Positions 1 to 12,030 are shown, counted from the first letter of the stretch. The stretch: 64,000 nucleotides of DNA from Ascaphus truei (GCA_036426205.1 CM071568.1:223064966-223128965); one strand, 5' to 3'. Notes: a model not told the origin generated them from the sequence alone. A program made the numbers and translations.

Positions 1-59
1 AAGATGATGCCTCATCATGAGGAGATTCTGACTCAGAGCCAGAGATGGATACAGCTCCA

Positions 60-611
60 TGGAACTCCACCAGCTGTGTGGTTTTCTCCTTAAAATACAT
101 CTTATTTTAAAACAGAGGAACAAACTATAATTAAAATAGCTACAGGTATATTTAAAATTAAAGTGAACTAGACAAAATTGTAAATTTAGCTTTTTACTCT
201 TATTACACTGACAAACTATATTGTAATAGGAACTTGCATTGAGCTCCTGCAATCGCTAAGATAAGTACAGTATAGTTAAATCCCTTGGAGGTAATTCTTT
301 TGATATCATTATTAAAGTAGGTATAGTTTAAGCTTTTTGAAATTAGATTATGCTCATATTTTACCAGATTGCTTTTAAGATTTATCTACTGTACTAAATA
401 GGAACCTAATTGTGTCCAAAACCAAAGTGTTACTAAGAAATACAATTGTTATTATTAATAGAAACCTAAACAAGTGTTTGAACATAAATATAGTGAAAAT
501 GTGTCTAAAATCAGTCATTTGTGTAATGAAACCTGCTCTTCAAAGAACTGATGAACTAAAAAGTAACAACTCTTTGATGTGCAAACAGAAATCATTGAGT
601 CTAAGGGGGGG
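60..611. repeat. Old duplicated unit A, copy 1
   Basis: AT-rich sequence without a credible reading frame. It aligns almost end to end, in the same orientation, with 8290-8815. Shared blocks include the stretch around TCTTATTTTAAAACA, the block around TTACACTGACAAACTA and the block around GTGTCCAAAACCAAAGTG. Many point changes and small gaps separate the copies, so the duplication is old. Unit B (5.87-7.07 kb and 18.66-19.44 kb) is duplicated in the same order, which fits one tandem segmental duplication better than two independent repeat insertions. The short ORF at 412-627 lies inside this repeat and is not supported as a gene. Confidence 0.7.
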
Positions 612-732
612 GGGGAGGAGGGGATGACAAGGCCTTTCCCTGGTTTAAAAAGGCAGCACACATACTGTACTGTATAGCCTGTCTGTAGCTGATGAGTCCA
701 GCAGGAAGATGGCTAGATGTAGCTAGAGTCAA

Positions 733-1139
733 TAAGGCCTCGTCCATGTTGCCTGCGTGCTTGCGGAAGCGTGCTGACGCGCGCTCCCGCTCAGCACTGA
801 GCCCCTACAGCCGCAATTAGAGCGGCTTTAGTAGGGGCTCACCTGCGCTTCCGCGCGCTTGCGATAGCGCAGGTCTTAGGGGAATTTAAAATTCCCCTGC
901 TTGCCGGCGAGACAGGCCGGTCACGTGAGCGGTTCGCCCAATGAGGGCGAACCAGCTCCGTGACGTCACTGGCCCGCCCCCGGCCAGTGACGCGCCCACC
1001 CCCGGACCACCCCCAGACCGCCCCCTGACGGCTGCTGAGAGCGCTTGCGGTAAGCAACCGCAAGGCCAGGGAAAGCACTCGCTTTTCCTGAGCCTCAGCG
1101 CGCCTCAGCACGCCAGCAGTAAGCGTGTCCGAGGCCTTA
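733..1139. mobile_element. GC-rich MITE with TAAGGCCTCG termini
   Basis: The stretch begins TAAGGCCTCG and ends CGAGGCCTTA, a perfect 10-bp terminal inverted repeat. It is far more GC- and CpG-rich than its flanks and has internal inverted segments, such as GGGGAATTTAAAATTCCCC near 870. It carries no credible protein. The ends resemble Harbinger-type MITEs (compare the GGCC ends at 11,377 and 43,563), but the flanking TAA and TTA are not identical, so the target-site duplication and superfamily are unresolved. Confidence 0.5.
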
Positions 1140-1207
1140 GAAAGTCTCCACCAGGCTCATCAAACAGTTTTACATGTGTGCTGTACAAACAGAATGGAGC
1201 TTTAGCA

Positions 1208-1529
1208 CAGAGGTGCTCAAACTGGGGGATGCAAGATTTTCTGGTTGAGGCGTTTTGCTTACAGAGGCCCCGCACTCTCCACAGCATTTAAATTAAATGC
1301 CGGCCGAGCACGCAAGGCCTCTGTAACTCACTTACCTGCTTTCCGGTGACGCGTCGCCATGACAACACAGTGTCAAGTGACTCCGCCGGCTCAAATGGCA
1401 ACGTGACGTCACATTTTGTTGTGATGTCATATGACGCCGTCCATGCCTGAGAGCAGGTAAGGGGGCTAGCGCTAGCAGGGGCGGGAAAGCAGGAAGAGGT
1501 GCACAAATAAAAAAGTTTGCACACCCCTG
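1208..1529. mobile_element. Non-autonomous hAT element (322 bp)
   Basis: It starts CAGAGGTGCTCAAACT and ends with the complement of CAGGGGTGTGCAAACT. These ends are typical of hAT non-autonomous elements. The flanking octamers CTTTAGCA (1200-1207) and GTCTAGCA (1530-1537) agree at 6 of 8 positions and probably represent the 8-bp target duplication of hAT. There is no coding capacity. Confidence 0.65.
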
Positions 1530-2096
1530 GTCTAGCACATGGGAGGTGTATGATAACAGAGAGGGATTCCAGGGATCCAGCCCTCTATTCCAGGCACACT
1601 AGTCACTGGAACCTGCCTGAGGGTGCCCCCATAGACACCAACCAAGGCCGGACTGAGGGATAGAGCCCTGATAACTGATACCTCTTTGGACTTTGGGTCA
1701 GAGGTTGATGATAAGAGGCCTTTCCTCCCAGCCCTGCAGATAAACTTTGTATGTTTGCTAGATCTTTCCACTGAGGAGACAGAAAACATGTTAGCACTGC
1801 ATACAGTTTATTTACTTTCCTGCTTTGACATACTATATTCTCTGTATGTGTTAGATTTTCTCCTCCCCAGTCTTTTATCGGCTCCACTGGCCAACCTTTT
1901 TTGGCAGATGCTATTGCAGTCCCTTTCCTAAAGGAGTGTTTTCTTTAGTTTTGGGGATCTACAGTGCATTGAGGCAGTGCTTAAAGATGCTATGAAATTG
2001 GAATTTTGTTATGGGAGTTAAATCACTGTACTTCAGAAATATCTCGCCCTTTTGTGGCCGTTGCTTGGCACATCATTTTGCCACACTCACCGGCAC

Positions 2097-3842
2097 AATT
2101 AAAAAAAGGAGAAAATTCGCGCCAAAAAAGTTTTTTGCCTACTATTCAAGGTATGGCTCAGTCCTTTCCACAGAATGATTCCGCTGTGGCCTGTCTTCAG
2201 AGGTTATTCACAAACCTCTGTATGAGTATTGGAGAAAAGGGGAAATGGTCCTCGGGCGCGTCACTCTGCTCCAGCTCCACGACGTATGTTACGTGAAAAT
2301 AGAAGAAGAAGGGGGGAGGGCCCAAAAAACACCTCCAAGTTTACACCACTTCTTATTTTAGAGTGGAAGGAGGGGTGGTATGGAAAACGGGGAAGAATAT
2401 ATTGAACACACTTTTAGGTAAGACACACTCACATTGAATTTCTATATCTCTGACTGGTATTCTCGTCCTCAGCATGTAATGACATAGTGTTGTAGATGAG
2501 GAGTGCCCTCTTGTATCTTCCTTGACAAAAATAAAAGGGAAAACAAATATTTAATACAATTTATTGACAATGGTTCATGAGATTTAAAAAACTTACAGCG
2601 ACCGATATTTTCAAGCATAGAAAGGAGATGTCGCCGGCCTCCACAGTATATCCCTCTCTGGGTTGCATGTTGCTCTCTCGGCTGATCCCTGCTGGCAGAA
2701 GGTCTTTGTATCTGTTTAGGGGATAATTCTGGCTGCAGTTCAACAGACGGCTTTTTAGAACCCTGTTCTATTAACCCCTCAAAAAATTTAATCCAATTTT
2801 TTATAGTATTTTATCACAAAGTAGTTCTTCTAATCAATATAACAGACTCCCACACAAGTTTTAATTGCCCACTATTTCTTTCCGTCTTAGTTTCTAATTT
2901 TCAATCTCCTACCGGCGCATGTAATTATAAAGGTTTTCAACCATCCACCCTTTTTTATATAAATGAAATATATAAAATGTATGTATAATATTATGTGCAT
3001 CAGTGTAGATTAGCCATATAGACATCCCAATGCCTAGAAATAACCAGTAAAACTCAACGTTAAACCCGGAGAACTCCCAAGATAAAAAAGACTGCAGCTA
3101 CCCTGACTCTGCCAACTCACTGGGAAACATGGCGAAACGCGTCTGAAGTTTTTTGGTCCTTCCAAGCCACCGTAAGAGGAGTTTTTCTTTCCCTGTATCC
3201 TTGTCCCACATCTAGCCGTCTGCTGCATGCGCATGCGCAACGAGTAACGAAGCTGAAGACTACAATCTTTGAGGAGATAGGCCGCCGGGAGAACATAGCC
3301 TGTGCACGGGCCTTAAGTATCCATTTCAGCCATAGATTATCCCCTAATACACATCATACAAGACCTTCTCTGCATCAGGGATCACCGAAAGCAACACTGC
3401 AACCCAGAGAGGATATACTGTGGACCCGGCGACATCTCCTTTCTATGCTGAAATATCGGTCGCTTGTAATTTAAATCTCATGCACCCATTTGTCTAATTA
3501 AATTGTATTACACTATTTTGTTTTTTTTCCCTTTTTTTTTGTCAAGGAAATACCAGAGGCACTTCCTCATCTACACCTATGTCATACATGCTGAGGCGAG
3601 AATACCAGTCATGATATTAGAAATTCCATGTGAGGTGTGTCTCTACCCTAAAAGTGTGTTCAATATCATTCTTCCCCTGTTTTCCCCTACCACCCCTCCC
3701 TCCCCCCCTAAAAATAAGAATGTGTATAACTTGGAGTTTGTTTTTTTTTGTGGCCCTCCCCTTTCTCTTCTATTTTTCACGTAACATACGTCGTGGAGCT
3801 GGGAGCAGAGTGACGCGCCCGAGGACATTTCCCCTTTTCTAC
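2097..3842 (+). mobile_element. Penelope-like element copy with long inverted arms
   Basis: A perfect 16-bp direct repeat, CCACACTCACCGGCAC, flanks the copy at 2081-2096 and 3843-3858. Inside are two long inverted arms, about 2234-2740 and 3330-3842. They share, for example, the complements of GGAGATGTCGCCGG and GTAACATACGTCGTGGAGC. The roughly 590-bp centre carries a GAAACGCGTC motif at 3134. Inverted arms, a long TSD and this motif match the other Penelope-like copies here (15.06 and 29.05 kb), which still hold coding remnants. No protein survives in this copy, so assignment rests on structure. Confidence 0.6.
3101..3150 (+). ncRNA. Degenerate hammerhead-like motif of a PLE
   Basis: GAAACGCGTC at 3134 matches the GAAA box, short helix III and cleavage triplet seen in PLE hammerheads elsewhere in the window. 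GCCA and TGGC upstream could form helix II, but the expected CTGANGA box reads CTGACTC. It is a relic at best. Confidence 0.3.
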
Positions 3843-4084
3843 CCACACTCACCGGCACCCCTTCTTTTATGCTTTGGAAGCCCTAGGCCCTTTTGTATGT
3901 CTGATCAGTATTTGACCTGTTTATTTGGCATGTGACCAATTATCATGTTTCAAAACAGCAAGCCAGAGTCCCTGCGTGCCTTTAATGCTTCCTCTACTTA
4001 CCCTGTTCTGAAACCCCTAAAAAATGTTTTATTAGGTAGCAGGTACCAACATTCTGTCAGGGTCTATTCAACCACCTTAAAGAC

Positions 4085-5230
4085 TTATTGACCCTGTCGT
4101 GACATTCCCACTGACCTGGAAGGTTTTATTGCTTTATTTGTCTGGTGGGACCTCCAAATATGGGAGTCAGGCTGAACGAGACCAGCCTCATAGAATACCC
4201 ACCTCCAGAATTGCTTCACAAATCCTATTCCCCTGAACTTTCCCTCTTGCGGTGGAATAGCCCATGCAGTTGGTGGGACTAAGTTGGCTTACGAGGAGAC
4301 ACGCCACTAGTCTTTCTCTCTACTATACCCTTAAAGGTAACTTCACCCGGAATTGTCTTATCAAGCTGGGAAAACTCAAGTGCCCAGTGAAAATGAAGGA
4401 ATGTTCACTGGTTATTTTGGCGATTCCTTCCCTATTCATGCCCATGCATCTCCTCGAACCCATCCAGTTTTCTGAGGATTCTGTTTCACTCCATACCCAG
4501 GCCTTTTTGGACTCCGGAGTGGCAAGGTACATCATTGACTGTGCCTTCGCAGACAAGCATTCTGTGCTCCTATGACACATGAAGACCCCATTGGCTTTTG
4601 AGCTATTGATTTACATCCACTTAAACCCAGGATACTCCTTATGATGGCAATGTGACACAAGGAGATCCTCCACGATGTAATTCCATCTCCTTCCACCACA
4701 GTGCTGCTAGGATTCCCCTGGCTGCGATGACACAATCACAGCATAGATTGGTCTACCACTCAGCTGGGGATCATCCTGTCAGGAAACATGTCTCAAAATT
4801 CCTTGCCCCATTTCAGGGAGATTTAGCTCTCTTGATCCCCCTCTCCTCTGGATCTCCCCAATCCATACCTAGACATCTCTGATGTATTTGATTTAAAAAA
4901 GGCAGAAAAATTACCTCAGAGACCCTATGAGTGTCCGATTGATCTCCTGCCAGGTTCCGTGCCTTCCCATGGCTGAGCCTACCCTCTTTCTGAGCCAGAG
5001 ACCAAGGCTATATGAGAGTATCTTCTGGATAATTTACAGCGTGACTTAATTTGAAAGTCCTCTCCTGCTTGGGTAATTTCGTCTATATCCTTTGACATTT
5101 TGGAACGGATTATTCTTGCCCAATCTGAGAGTTCCGTTAAACTTTCTGTACCTCCAGTGATACTCTTTGTACCTCCGAAGGCACTTCAATGGGGTCATAA
5201 TTTTGTAAGGCATTCTGTGGAGAAGTAGAC
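4085..5230 (+). pseudogene. Ty3/gypsy remnant (gag-PR-IN scraps)
   Basis: This is a decayed relative of the chromovirus at 37.3-42.3 kb. The gag-end stretch near 4110 (CTGGAAGGTTTTATTGC) parallels 38,399. The protease-region stretch near 4370 (AAACTCAAGTGCCCAGTG) parallels 38,640. The stretch near 5190 (CACTTCAATGGGGTCATAA) parallels the integrase entry at 40,476. The order is therefore gag, protease, then a jump over most of reverse transcriptase into integrase. Frames are repeatedly broken and no LTRs are visible. Confidence 0.65.
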
Positions 5231-5869
5231 TTTAAACTTCCTGAAGCGTACCTTCTGTTGGCTTGCTGCCCGGGAGCGCTCTGGAGCAGACCTGTTTGGT
5301 AGTGGAGGTTGGGATGGGGGTGCAGGAAGGTGGATGGAGGTGCGTGAAGGCAGATGGAGGACTGGGCAGCTTGAGTAGTGGGGAGCAAGGGGAAAACAGT
5401 AGGTAGGAAGCATACAAGGAAGGCTGGAGGAGACTGGAAGCAAGAGGCTAAAATCATGGGGGAAATCTTGAAGCATGGGGAAAGCTGAAGGGAGAGTCTC
5501 ACACGTGGAAGGGAAATAGTTGAGCTTTCATCTGCTTGAGCAGGAATAGAGCTGCCAGGCATGGTGAAGCTGAATCCAGGGACGTCCATGGACAGGATCC
5601 TTGGTGCTGGAATGAGCAATACAGGTAAGTAAGTATCTGTGAAAAAAGGGAGGATTAGTGATTTCTGCTCTGGGATCAGGGTATTTAACTGCTAATCTCC
5701 ACCGCTTTCAGGCACCTAGCAAGGTATCGGTTGGCTCCCCCCTGCTCCCAATTGCCCCTGTAACTAAACTTTGAATAACTTCAGTTGAATGGGGGGGGGA
5801 ATGGGGCAAGCCGACTGAAACCAGGCCTGCCGGAGGCAGCGACTGGGGTCTCTCCATCTTCTTTGCTGC
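5231..5869. other. No gene seen
   Basis: I see no coding or repeat signature I can name. A 160-codon minus-strand reading frame (5137-5619) is proline- and serine-rich, overlaps the gypsy remnant and shows no motif, so I treat it as chance. Confidence 0.5.
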
Positions 5870-7070
5870 TTATAGAAAACATCTGCTTCCCAATTATCCT
5901 CACTGTACTTTTTCTTTGTGCCTGAGTAGATGTATGCCTCATATTAAGTTGCAAAGGTATATAGATGACCATTTCCCTAATCATTATCACCAGCTCCATA
6001 TGGCAGAAAGGAGTAACATGTATTTTTCAAATTTCAATTTGTTCCCTATGATGTTTCATATATTAATGGCATGCTTCAATTAGGGAGAAGGAGTGGCTCA
6101 GTGAGTAAAGACACTGACTTGCACTGAGTTTGAAGCAGGGGAGCCTGGATCAATTCCCAGTGTCGGCTCCTTGCAAACTTGGGCCAGTCACTTTATCTCC
6201 CCGTTACTTAGGCACCAAAAACATAGATTGTAAGCTCTACGGGGCAGGGTGAAACGGGGTGCCCACCACAAACAAGACGTGACTGCAAGGCAGAGGTGGG
6301 GATTTGCACCAACCCACAGCCGCGTGGGCGCGTCTGCAGTGTAGATTGGTCAAGGTAGCTGGGTCAGGGTAGGAGAGGTCATGATGTCAGTAATACTTGC
6401 TGAGGTCAGTGTTGGAGTGTAGCGGATCGTAGGAGATACTTAACCGTGGTCTGGATTGGTGAGAGGAGGATCATCGTGGTACTTAGCGAGGTCAGTATTG
6501 GAGAGGAGCAGATCGTCGAGGTGCTTTTCCGGGGTCGGTATGGAGAGATATGGAGAGTTATGGAGAGGTATGGAGAGGTGTGGATGGTCGTATATAGACG
6601 AGATCAGAAGAACTGAAGATCGGAGTCCGGAGGAAAAGCTAAAGTCAGAAGCAAGGATCAGAAAGCACGACAAGACTGTGAAGGCAAGACAGCAGTGAAC
6701 ACTTCACTAGTAGGTTTATGCTCAGCCGATGAACCAGAGGAACGTGCCGCAGGAGGTAGTGCACCTGATAGTGGGCTGAGGGGTAGCGAGACTCACAGAT
6801 TCTTACACAGACTGTGTCTGCAAAATGTCTCTGTAAAGCGCTACGTAAAACAAGCCGCGCTATACAAGAACAAACTATTATTATTTATTATTTTGGTTCA
6901 TCAGTGAAATGACACATGCGTCAATGGAGAATAATATCAGGCACCCAATGGCTATTATACGTTTTTAAAAAGTGCTATACAATGCCATATGAAGCCTTAG
7001 ACATGACTTGAGATGTGCAAACTTGTGGCTCAAATTGTTCACAATTTTCTATGTCTTTTTTTGACAAAAT
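5870..7070. repeat. Old duplicated unit B, copy 1 (split by SINE)
   Basis: The blocks 5880-6080 and 6900-7070 align in order with 18,660-18,745 plus 19,150-19,440. Shared stretches include CTGTACTTTTTCTTTGTGCC, ATGGCATGCTTCAA and CAATGCCATATGAAGCCTTA. In this copy a SINE-bearing insertion of about 0.8 kb (6083-6897) splits the unit. The other copy lacks that insertion but carries a solo LTR. The presence and absence pattern dates both insertions after the duplication. Confidence 0.7.
6083..6897 (+). mobile_element. tRNA-derived SINE with L2/MIR-like tail, split by ~0.55 kb
   Basis: The head has an A-box-like stretch (GTGGCTCAGTGAGTA) and a B-box-like stretch (GGATCAATTCC), as in tRNA-derived SINEs. 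The tail reads GATTGTAAGCTCTACGGGGC and resumes near 6817 with CTGTAAAGCGCTACG, then ends in TTATTATT-type repeats. This is the conserved L2/MIR-type 3' end common in vertebrates. Roughly 6252-6815 looks like foreign sequence inside the SINE, with local GTATGGAGAG repeats near 6540. I cannot classify that insert. Confidence 0.65.
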
Positions 7071-7119
7071 AGCAGCACCATTACATTATTACAAAATGTT
7101 TTACTTTTAGCGTTTAAGT

Positions 7120-7750
7120 ATGTATGTAGTATGTATATCTTTATTTATATAGCGCCATTAATGTAGATAGTGCTACACAGCAGTAATACACTTGACAATC
7201 ATAAAAATAACAAATAATACAAATAACACATACACTGGCGACACACTTTATTCGAGCTCGGCTAGTCCCACGAATTCGGGTATACCCGGGTGTATTGAGG
7301 TTTGTGACTGTTTTCTGCCCGAGTGCATTGGGTTATTTTCCAGGCAGGATTGAAGCATTTTATTCCCACTTGCTGCAATACTGCACAGTATATATATATA
7401 TATACTGCATTACAATTCATGAATTTATGCCATCTGGTAGACACGCGAAGCATTGCAGCCTATTAAATCCTAATCATTATCATTTAACAGATCAGCCAAC
7501 CATCAGCCAGGCATGAACCCAGGCTGGGAAGGCAAACGCAACGGGGCTTGTCAGAGGTGAGGAGCGGCGCATTCCAGGTATCTGCCAGGTACATGCTGGG
7601 TATTTGCTCGAATAAAGTGTGTCGGTGCAGTAATGGGAAGAAGTGCTTCAGACATAAAGGTGACACTTAGGAAAAGGAGTCCCTTCCCCCAAAGACCTCA
7701 CAATCTAATTGGCAAGTAGGAAGAACGTACAGAGACAGTAGGAAGGTATT
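7120..7750 (-). mobile_element. SINE/L2-type repeat, minus strand, split by a MITE
   Basis: The segment 7120-7227 has a TTTATATAGCGCCATTAATG block. The segment 7632-7745 contains the reverse complement of the tail ATTGTGAGGTCTTTGGGGG followed by GGGACTCC. Together they form one minus-strand copy of the L2/MIR-tailed family, interrupted by the MITE at 7228-7631. Confidence 0.55.
7228..7631. mobile_element. MITE with GCGACACACTTTATTCGAGC ends
   Basis: The left end contains CGACACACTTTATTCGAGC near 7235 and the right end contains its exact complement, GCTCGAATAAAGTGTGTCG, near 7605. The outermost bases (CACTGG on the left, complement of ACTGCAC on the right) align with a small gap. It sits inside a minus-strand SINE and has no coding capacity. 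A CACTG start would suit CACTA-like or Chapaev-like families, but I cannot settle the superfamily or the TSD. Confidence 0.6.
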
Positions 7751-8289
7751 TTGGTAAGTGCGTCTGCAAGGGGTCAAGGTCGATGTATGAGGTGTAAAGT
7801 ATCAGCCACAGAGCTACTCATATGCTTCGATAAGAAATGTTCACTTAAATATGCGAAAAGTTTGCATCATTCTAGATTTGACGCGTATGTGACTATAAAT
7901 CCTGTCCCATGTATGTTAAGTTCTGCTAGTACACCAACAATACATGCAAGAGCGAAATAATATCGTAGTGTTAAATAATGCAGTAGTGTTGTTGAGGTGT
8001 CATAAATATATGGACAATATCTAACATAAACCCAAGTTTAGTTCAATCATAGACACTATTGACGTTTTGCAGGCTTTGAGGAAGCATCATATAAAGAGTA
8101 AAAAAAAAAGCATAATTTTCATGAAATGTTCTGTTCTAATGATGTTACAGTACATGTGTGTTTTTAATCGGTATTTCTATTGAGTGCGTTAATGTTCTAA
8201 ACTAGAATTCCAAGAAGGAATATCCCTACAGCAACAGCACTCTATACCTAGAATAGTTTATCTAGATTAAGCCTTACATTTTCATTTCC

Positions 8290-8815
8290 ATGGAAGGTCT
8301 CCTTAAAATAGATCTTATTTTAAAACAAAAAAATTATAATTAAAATAGTTATATTTCAAATTGAAGTGTAGAGCAGCCTAGATATTTTTTGTAATTGTAA
8401 ATTTTGTTTTGTCTTATTACACTGACAAACTACATTGCAATAGGAACTTGCATTGAGTACCTTAAATCACTAAGGTAAGTATTGTTAAATCCCTTTGAGA
8501 TGCAATTATATTGATCTCATTATTAAAGTAGGTATAGTTTAATCTTTTTTAAATTAGATTATACATCTATTTTGCCAGATTGCTTTTTAAGATTTATCTA
8601 CTAAATAAGAACTTAATTGTGTCCAAAACCAAAGTGTTACTAAGAAATACAATTATTATGAATAGAAACCTTAACAAGTGTTTGACAGTAAATATAGTGA
8701 ACATTTGTCTAATATGAGATATTTGTGTAATCAAACATGTGCTCTTAAAAGAGCTGATGAAATAAAAGTAACAACTCGGTGACGTGCAAACAGAAATCCC
8801 TGTGAATCTAAAGGG
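8290..8815. repeat. Old duplicated unit A, copy 2
   Basis: This is the counterpart of 60-611 in the same orientation. No protein-coding frame is conserved between copies, because differences include indels that are not multiples of three. The copies may therefore be non-genic duplicated DNA or a low-copy repeat. Confidence 0.7.
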
Positions 8816-8878
8816 GAAGAGCAACAATCTCAGTGGCAGTACAACTTCTACAGCTCCCGCTTTAAGCAGTGACTGGTG

Positions 8879-9046
8879 AGAATAGAAGAAGCACAAATAT
8901 GGACCTCAGTAAATTCTTTAAAGGTTTATTAGTGCAGTGGTCTGGTGAGAAAGACCCTCAATTGGGGGTGGAACATCGACCACTGTACTGATAAACTTTT
9001 AAATAATTTACTGAAGTCCACCTGAGTGCTGTTTCTTCTATTCTAA
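8879..9046. repeat. Foldback (hairpin) element
   Basis: Two inverted arms of roughly 60 bp are separated by about 30 bp. The left arm starts AGAATAGAAGAAGCAC and the right arm ends GCTGTTTCTTCTATTCT. The arms have drifted by several changes, so this is an old palindromic MITE rather than a fresh hairpin. Confidence 0.55.
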
Positions 9047-9887
9047 TCGGTACTCCTGAATTTTATCAGCATTTACATGCCCGGTGGTAGTATACCTCAT
9101 CAAGTAGCGTGAGTGCTCCTACTCCAGTATTATTGCTGCTGGGAATGGACATGAAAGGTATATGAGAAACCAGGAGTTATATACAGTACTTTAGTGCAAT
9201 CTAGATTCAGTTACCCCCTTTCTATAGAAAAGAAATGCTGAAAATCAGCCAATTCCTGTGTGAAATACTCAATCGTGATAAATACCATAAAAGTAGATTC
9301 TGAGCATTAAAAGTCTAAGTGGAAGGGACAAAACTCAGGTCTGGGAGAGACACTGAATGCCTACAATCAGCCTGGAATTGCGTTTTCCTACCCCTGCTGC
9401 CCTGCATAGACCTGATCTAGTGCACAAACATTATATTTAAACCTAAAGATCTGTTATTAAAATGTATTTGTGGCAGGTAGGGATGTGCTCTATGACTTTT
9501 TTAAATCAATTGCTAGTGGTTGTCTCTCTCCCCCTTACACACTGCCTTTTTGAAATACTAGAAGAGTTCTGACATCATGCTAATTCCTTTAATCCAATGG
9601 AGAAAACAAGACTGCAAGATCTTGTTAAAATCATTATTAGTAGAAAAAAAAAAACTTCACGATCCATTTGTTGGAAAAAGTAAAAATATTTAATTAGGAC
9701 TGTGAGGAAGTGTATATACATGTAGGAATATAGGGAGTGGAAGTTGTAGACTCCCTCACTGTTCCAGGCCCAGTAGACCACCCAACTTCCAGGTCTGCCT
9801 AAAGTGCAGAGATTGTTCCCAATCAACTCTTTGTTGGGACTGAAAATTAAAAGGGATGTGACAGACTCCCTGAGGTCCGTCTTTATG
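9047..9887. other. No gene seen; possible LTR piece at right edge
   Basis: I recognise no coding element. From 9857 the sequence TGTGACAGACTCCC could be the start of an LTR. It would be continued after the hAT insertion by 18,095-18,315, which has an AATAAA near 18,250. Matching LTR flanks could not be shown. Confidence 0.3.
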
Positions 9888-10269
9888 TAAGGTGACCAGG
9901 CATCCCGGTTTTGCCGGGACAGTCCCGGTTTTTCATGTGCTGTCCCGGTTGCCGGTCCATCCGAGAAATGTCCCGGGTTTTCCGCCATGTTCCCGTTTTT
10001 TTTAATATGTGTCGGCGGTGCGTGGTGTGCTGGGGCGTCGGCGATGAGGTGAATGCAGCAGCTCGGCCGGTGAGTATTTTTTATTAATGCCAGGGGTTGG
10101 GCTCCTGTAGAAACATGCCCGGCCGGGCCGCATGTGATTGGATGGAGGATGTCAGGGGACAGGGCTTTGGCTCTCCCCGGCTTTTCCTCCCCTGCCACTC
10201 TGGACCTCCCTCCGCCACCCGCTTCCTCCAGCTACCCAGCTCTCCCTCCCTCCGGCACCCCCTCTCCCT

Positions 10270-10860
10270 GGCTCGCGCTCCATCACCCCAAGAGCCCGCT
10301 CTCCATCCTCCCCAAAGCCCGCTCTCCATCCTCCCCAGAGTCCACTCTCCATTCCCCCAGAGCCCGCTCTCCATTCCCCCAGAGCCCACTCTCCATCCCC
10401 CCCAGATACCACTCACAGCAGCTCGCGGCACTTCCTGTGCCTGCTGCTATTGGCACGTGCCTCAGTCTGCCGCCTCCACCAAACCCGCAGCCGCCTGAGG
10501 TAGGCATATGGGGGGAGAGAGGCGGAGATGAAAGATGCAAGGGGGGGGAGAGATGAAAGATGCAGGGGGGAGGAAAGATGAAAGATGCAGGGGGGGAGAG
10601 ATGAAAGATGCAGAGGTGGAGAGATGGGAGATGCAGGGGGGGAGAGATGGGAGATGCAGGGGGGGAGAGATGGGAGATGCAGGGGTGGGGGAAAGATAGA
10701 GATGCAGGGGCGGGGGAGAGATAGAGATGCAGGGGCGGGGGGAGAGATGGGAGATGCAGGGGGGAGGGAGAGATGGGAGATTATGCAGGGGGGGGCCAGC
10801 GGAGAGATGGGGATGCAGGGGGGAGCGGCGAGAGATGGGAGATGCAGGGGGGAGAGATGG
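10270..10860. repeat. GC/GA-rich minisatellites
   Basis: The stretch 10,280-10,410 repeats a 22-25 bp CCCGCTCTCCAT unit about five times. The stretch 10,525-10,860 repeats a purine-rich unit of about 24 bp (GAGAGATGGGAGATGCAGG). Six-frame translation gives long low-complexity frames on both strands, and none is a gene. Confidence 0.8.
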
Positions 10861-10870
10861 GAGGTTGATA

Positions 10871-11021
<151 letters not shown>

Positions 11022-11376
11022 ACCTTTGCTGCCCAATTTTTAAAAATATGTATGGGGGGTCTTTTAAAAAAAGTATTGGGGTGGCAGGGGTCTTTTTAAT
11101 ATGTATTGGCGGGGGTGGGTATTTTTATTATGTATTGCGGGTGGGTTTTAATGTATGTATTTTGTGGAGGGATTGAGTGAGTGGGGTAATTGACGGAAGG
11201 TAGGGGCGAGTGAGAGAAGAGAGGGGGGATAGTGAGGAAAAGAGGGAGTAAGATGCAAGGGAGAGAAATACATGCGAGGCGGGAGGGGGGAGAGTGAGTG
11301 AGACGGTGGGGAGAGGGAAATTCATGGGTAGAGAGTGGGAAATAGAGGGGGCTCGTGAGGTGTGAAAGTAACCTAA

Positions 11377-11559
11377 GGCCGCGCTTATAGTGCTGGCAAC
11401 GCTGACGTTATGCTGCGGTCGCTGGAAAAATCAAATTGAAGTGACATCCAGCAATTGCGACCAAGCCGTCGTGCCGTCCTGTGGCTCCTACTATAAGCGC
11501 ATGCGACGGTGTCAATACATTTGTTTTGACGCGACATCGCCAGCACTGTAAGCGCGGCC
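11377..11559. mobile_element. Harbinger-type MITE (183 bp)
   Basis: It is flanked by TAA at 11,374-11,376 and 11,560-11,562. The inverted ends are GGCCGCGCTTATAGTGCTGGC and the near-complement of GGCCGCGCTTACAGTGCTGGC. A 3-bp TWA duplication with G-rich ends is the PIF/Harbinger signature. A 301-bp relative lies at 43,563-43,863. Confidence 0.75.
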
Positions 11560-11854
11560 TAATATGTGTCAGCCAGATAGGGGTTCCCCGAGATTTTTCA
11601 AAATACTTCAAGGGTTCCTCCTAACATAAAAATATCTGTGTGTGCTGTGCACGCGCATAGTAAGTGAAACGTCTTTGTGTGTTGTCATCAACATATAAAG
11701 TAACAATAATATTAGATGTTGATATAGATGTTTGTAATAAAATGGAATCATTTTTTGATGTTACAATTGCATAGTTTTATTTTTGCTTTTAAAAATCCAT
11801 ACTATCATTTTTAATACATGAAATAATCGACTTATGATAACAGCGCTCCTTGCT

Positions 11855-12030
11855 CCCTGTCCTCATGTGAGCCCAGCGGCGCATGCGCAGTCTAACCACG
11901 AAACCCCACCTGAGGCCGCAGAAAATCATTGCTCAGCCGGGGGAGTGGGCGGAAGTGAAGCTGAAGCTGGCAAGACGTGTACTCTCCAGAAGTTGTGTCA
12001 GTGGCGGAAGCAGCGGGCGTGTGGGGGGAA
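11855..12030. repeat. GC-rich direct repeat, first copy
   Basis: The block starts CCTGTCCTCATGTGAGCCC and is repeated at about 12,845-13,010 with roughly one change in ten. Both contain GCGCATGCGCAG and CTCAGCCGGGGGAGTGGGCGG. The CpG content and the NRF-1-like palindrome suggest promoter-derived sequence, but no gene follows. Confidence 0.7.

Noticed and set aside
698..720. CTGATGAGTCCAGCAGGAAGA as a possible hammerhead core
   Set aside because: The GAAA box is absent (reads GAAGA) and no helix I or cleavage triplet can be placed convincingly.
5781..5999. Minus-strand similarity QAQRKST-x-RIIG between 5.9 kb and 18.7 kb as a conserved exon
   Set aside because: It lies within duplicated unit B, and flanking non-coding sequence is equally conserved, so no coding selection can be claimed.
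10097..10556. Overlapping Pro/Ser-rich frames in several phases
   Set aside because: Tandem repeats with unit lengths that keep several frames open; no motif and no preferred frame.
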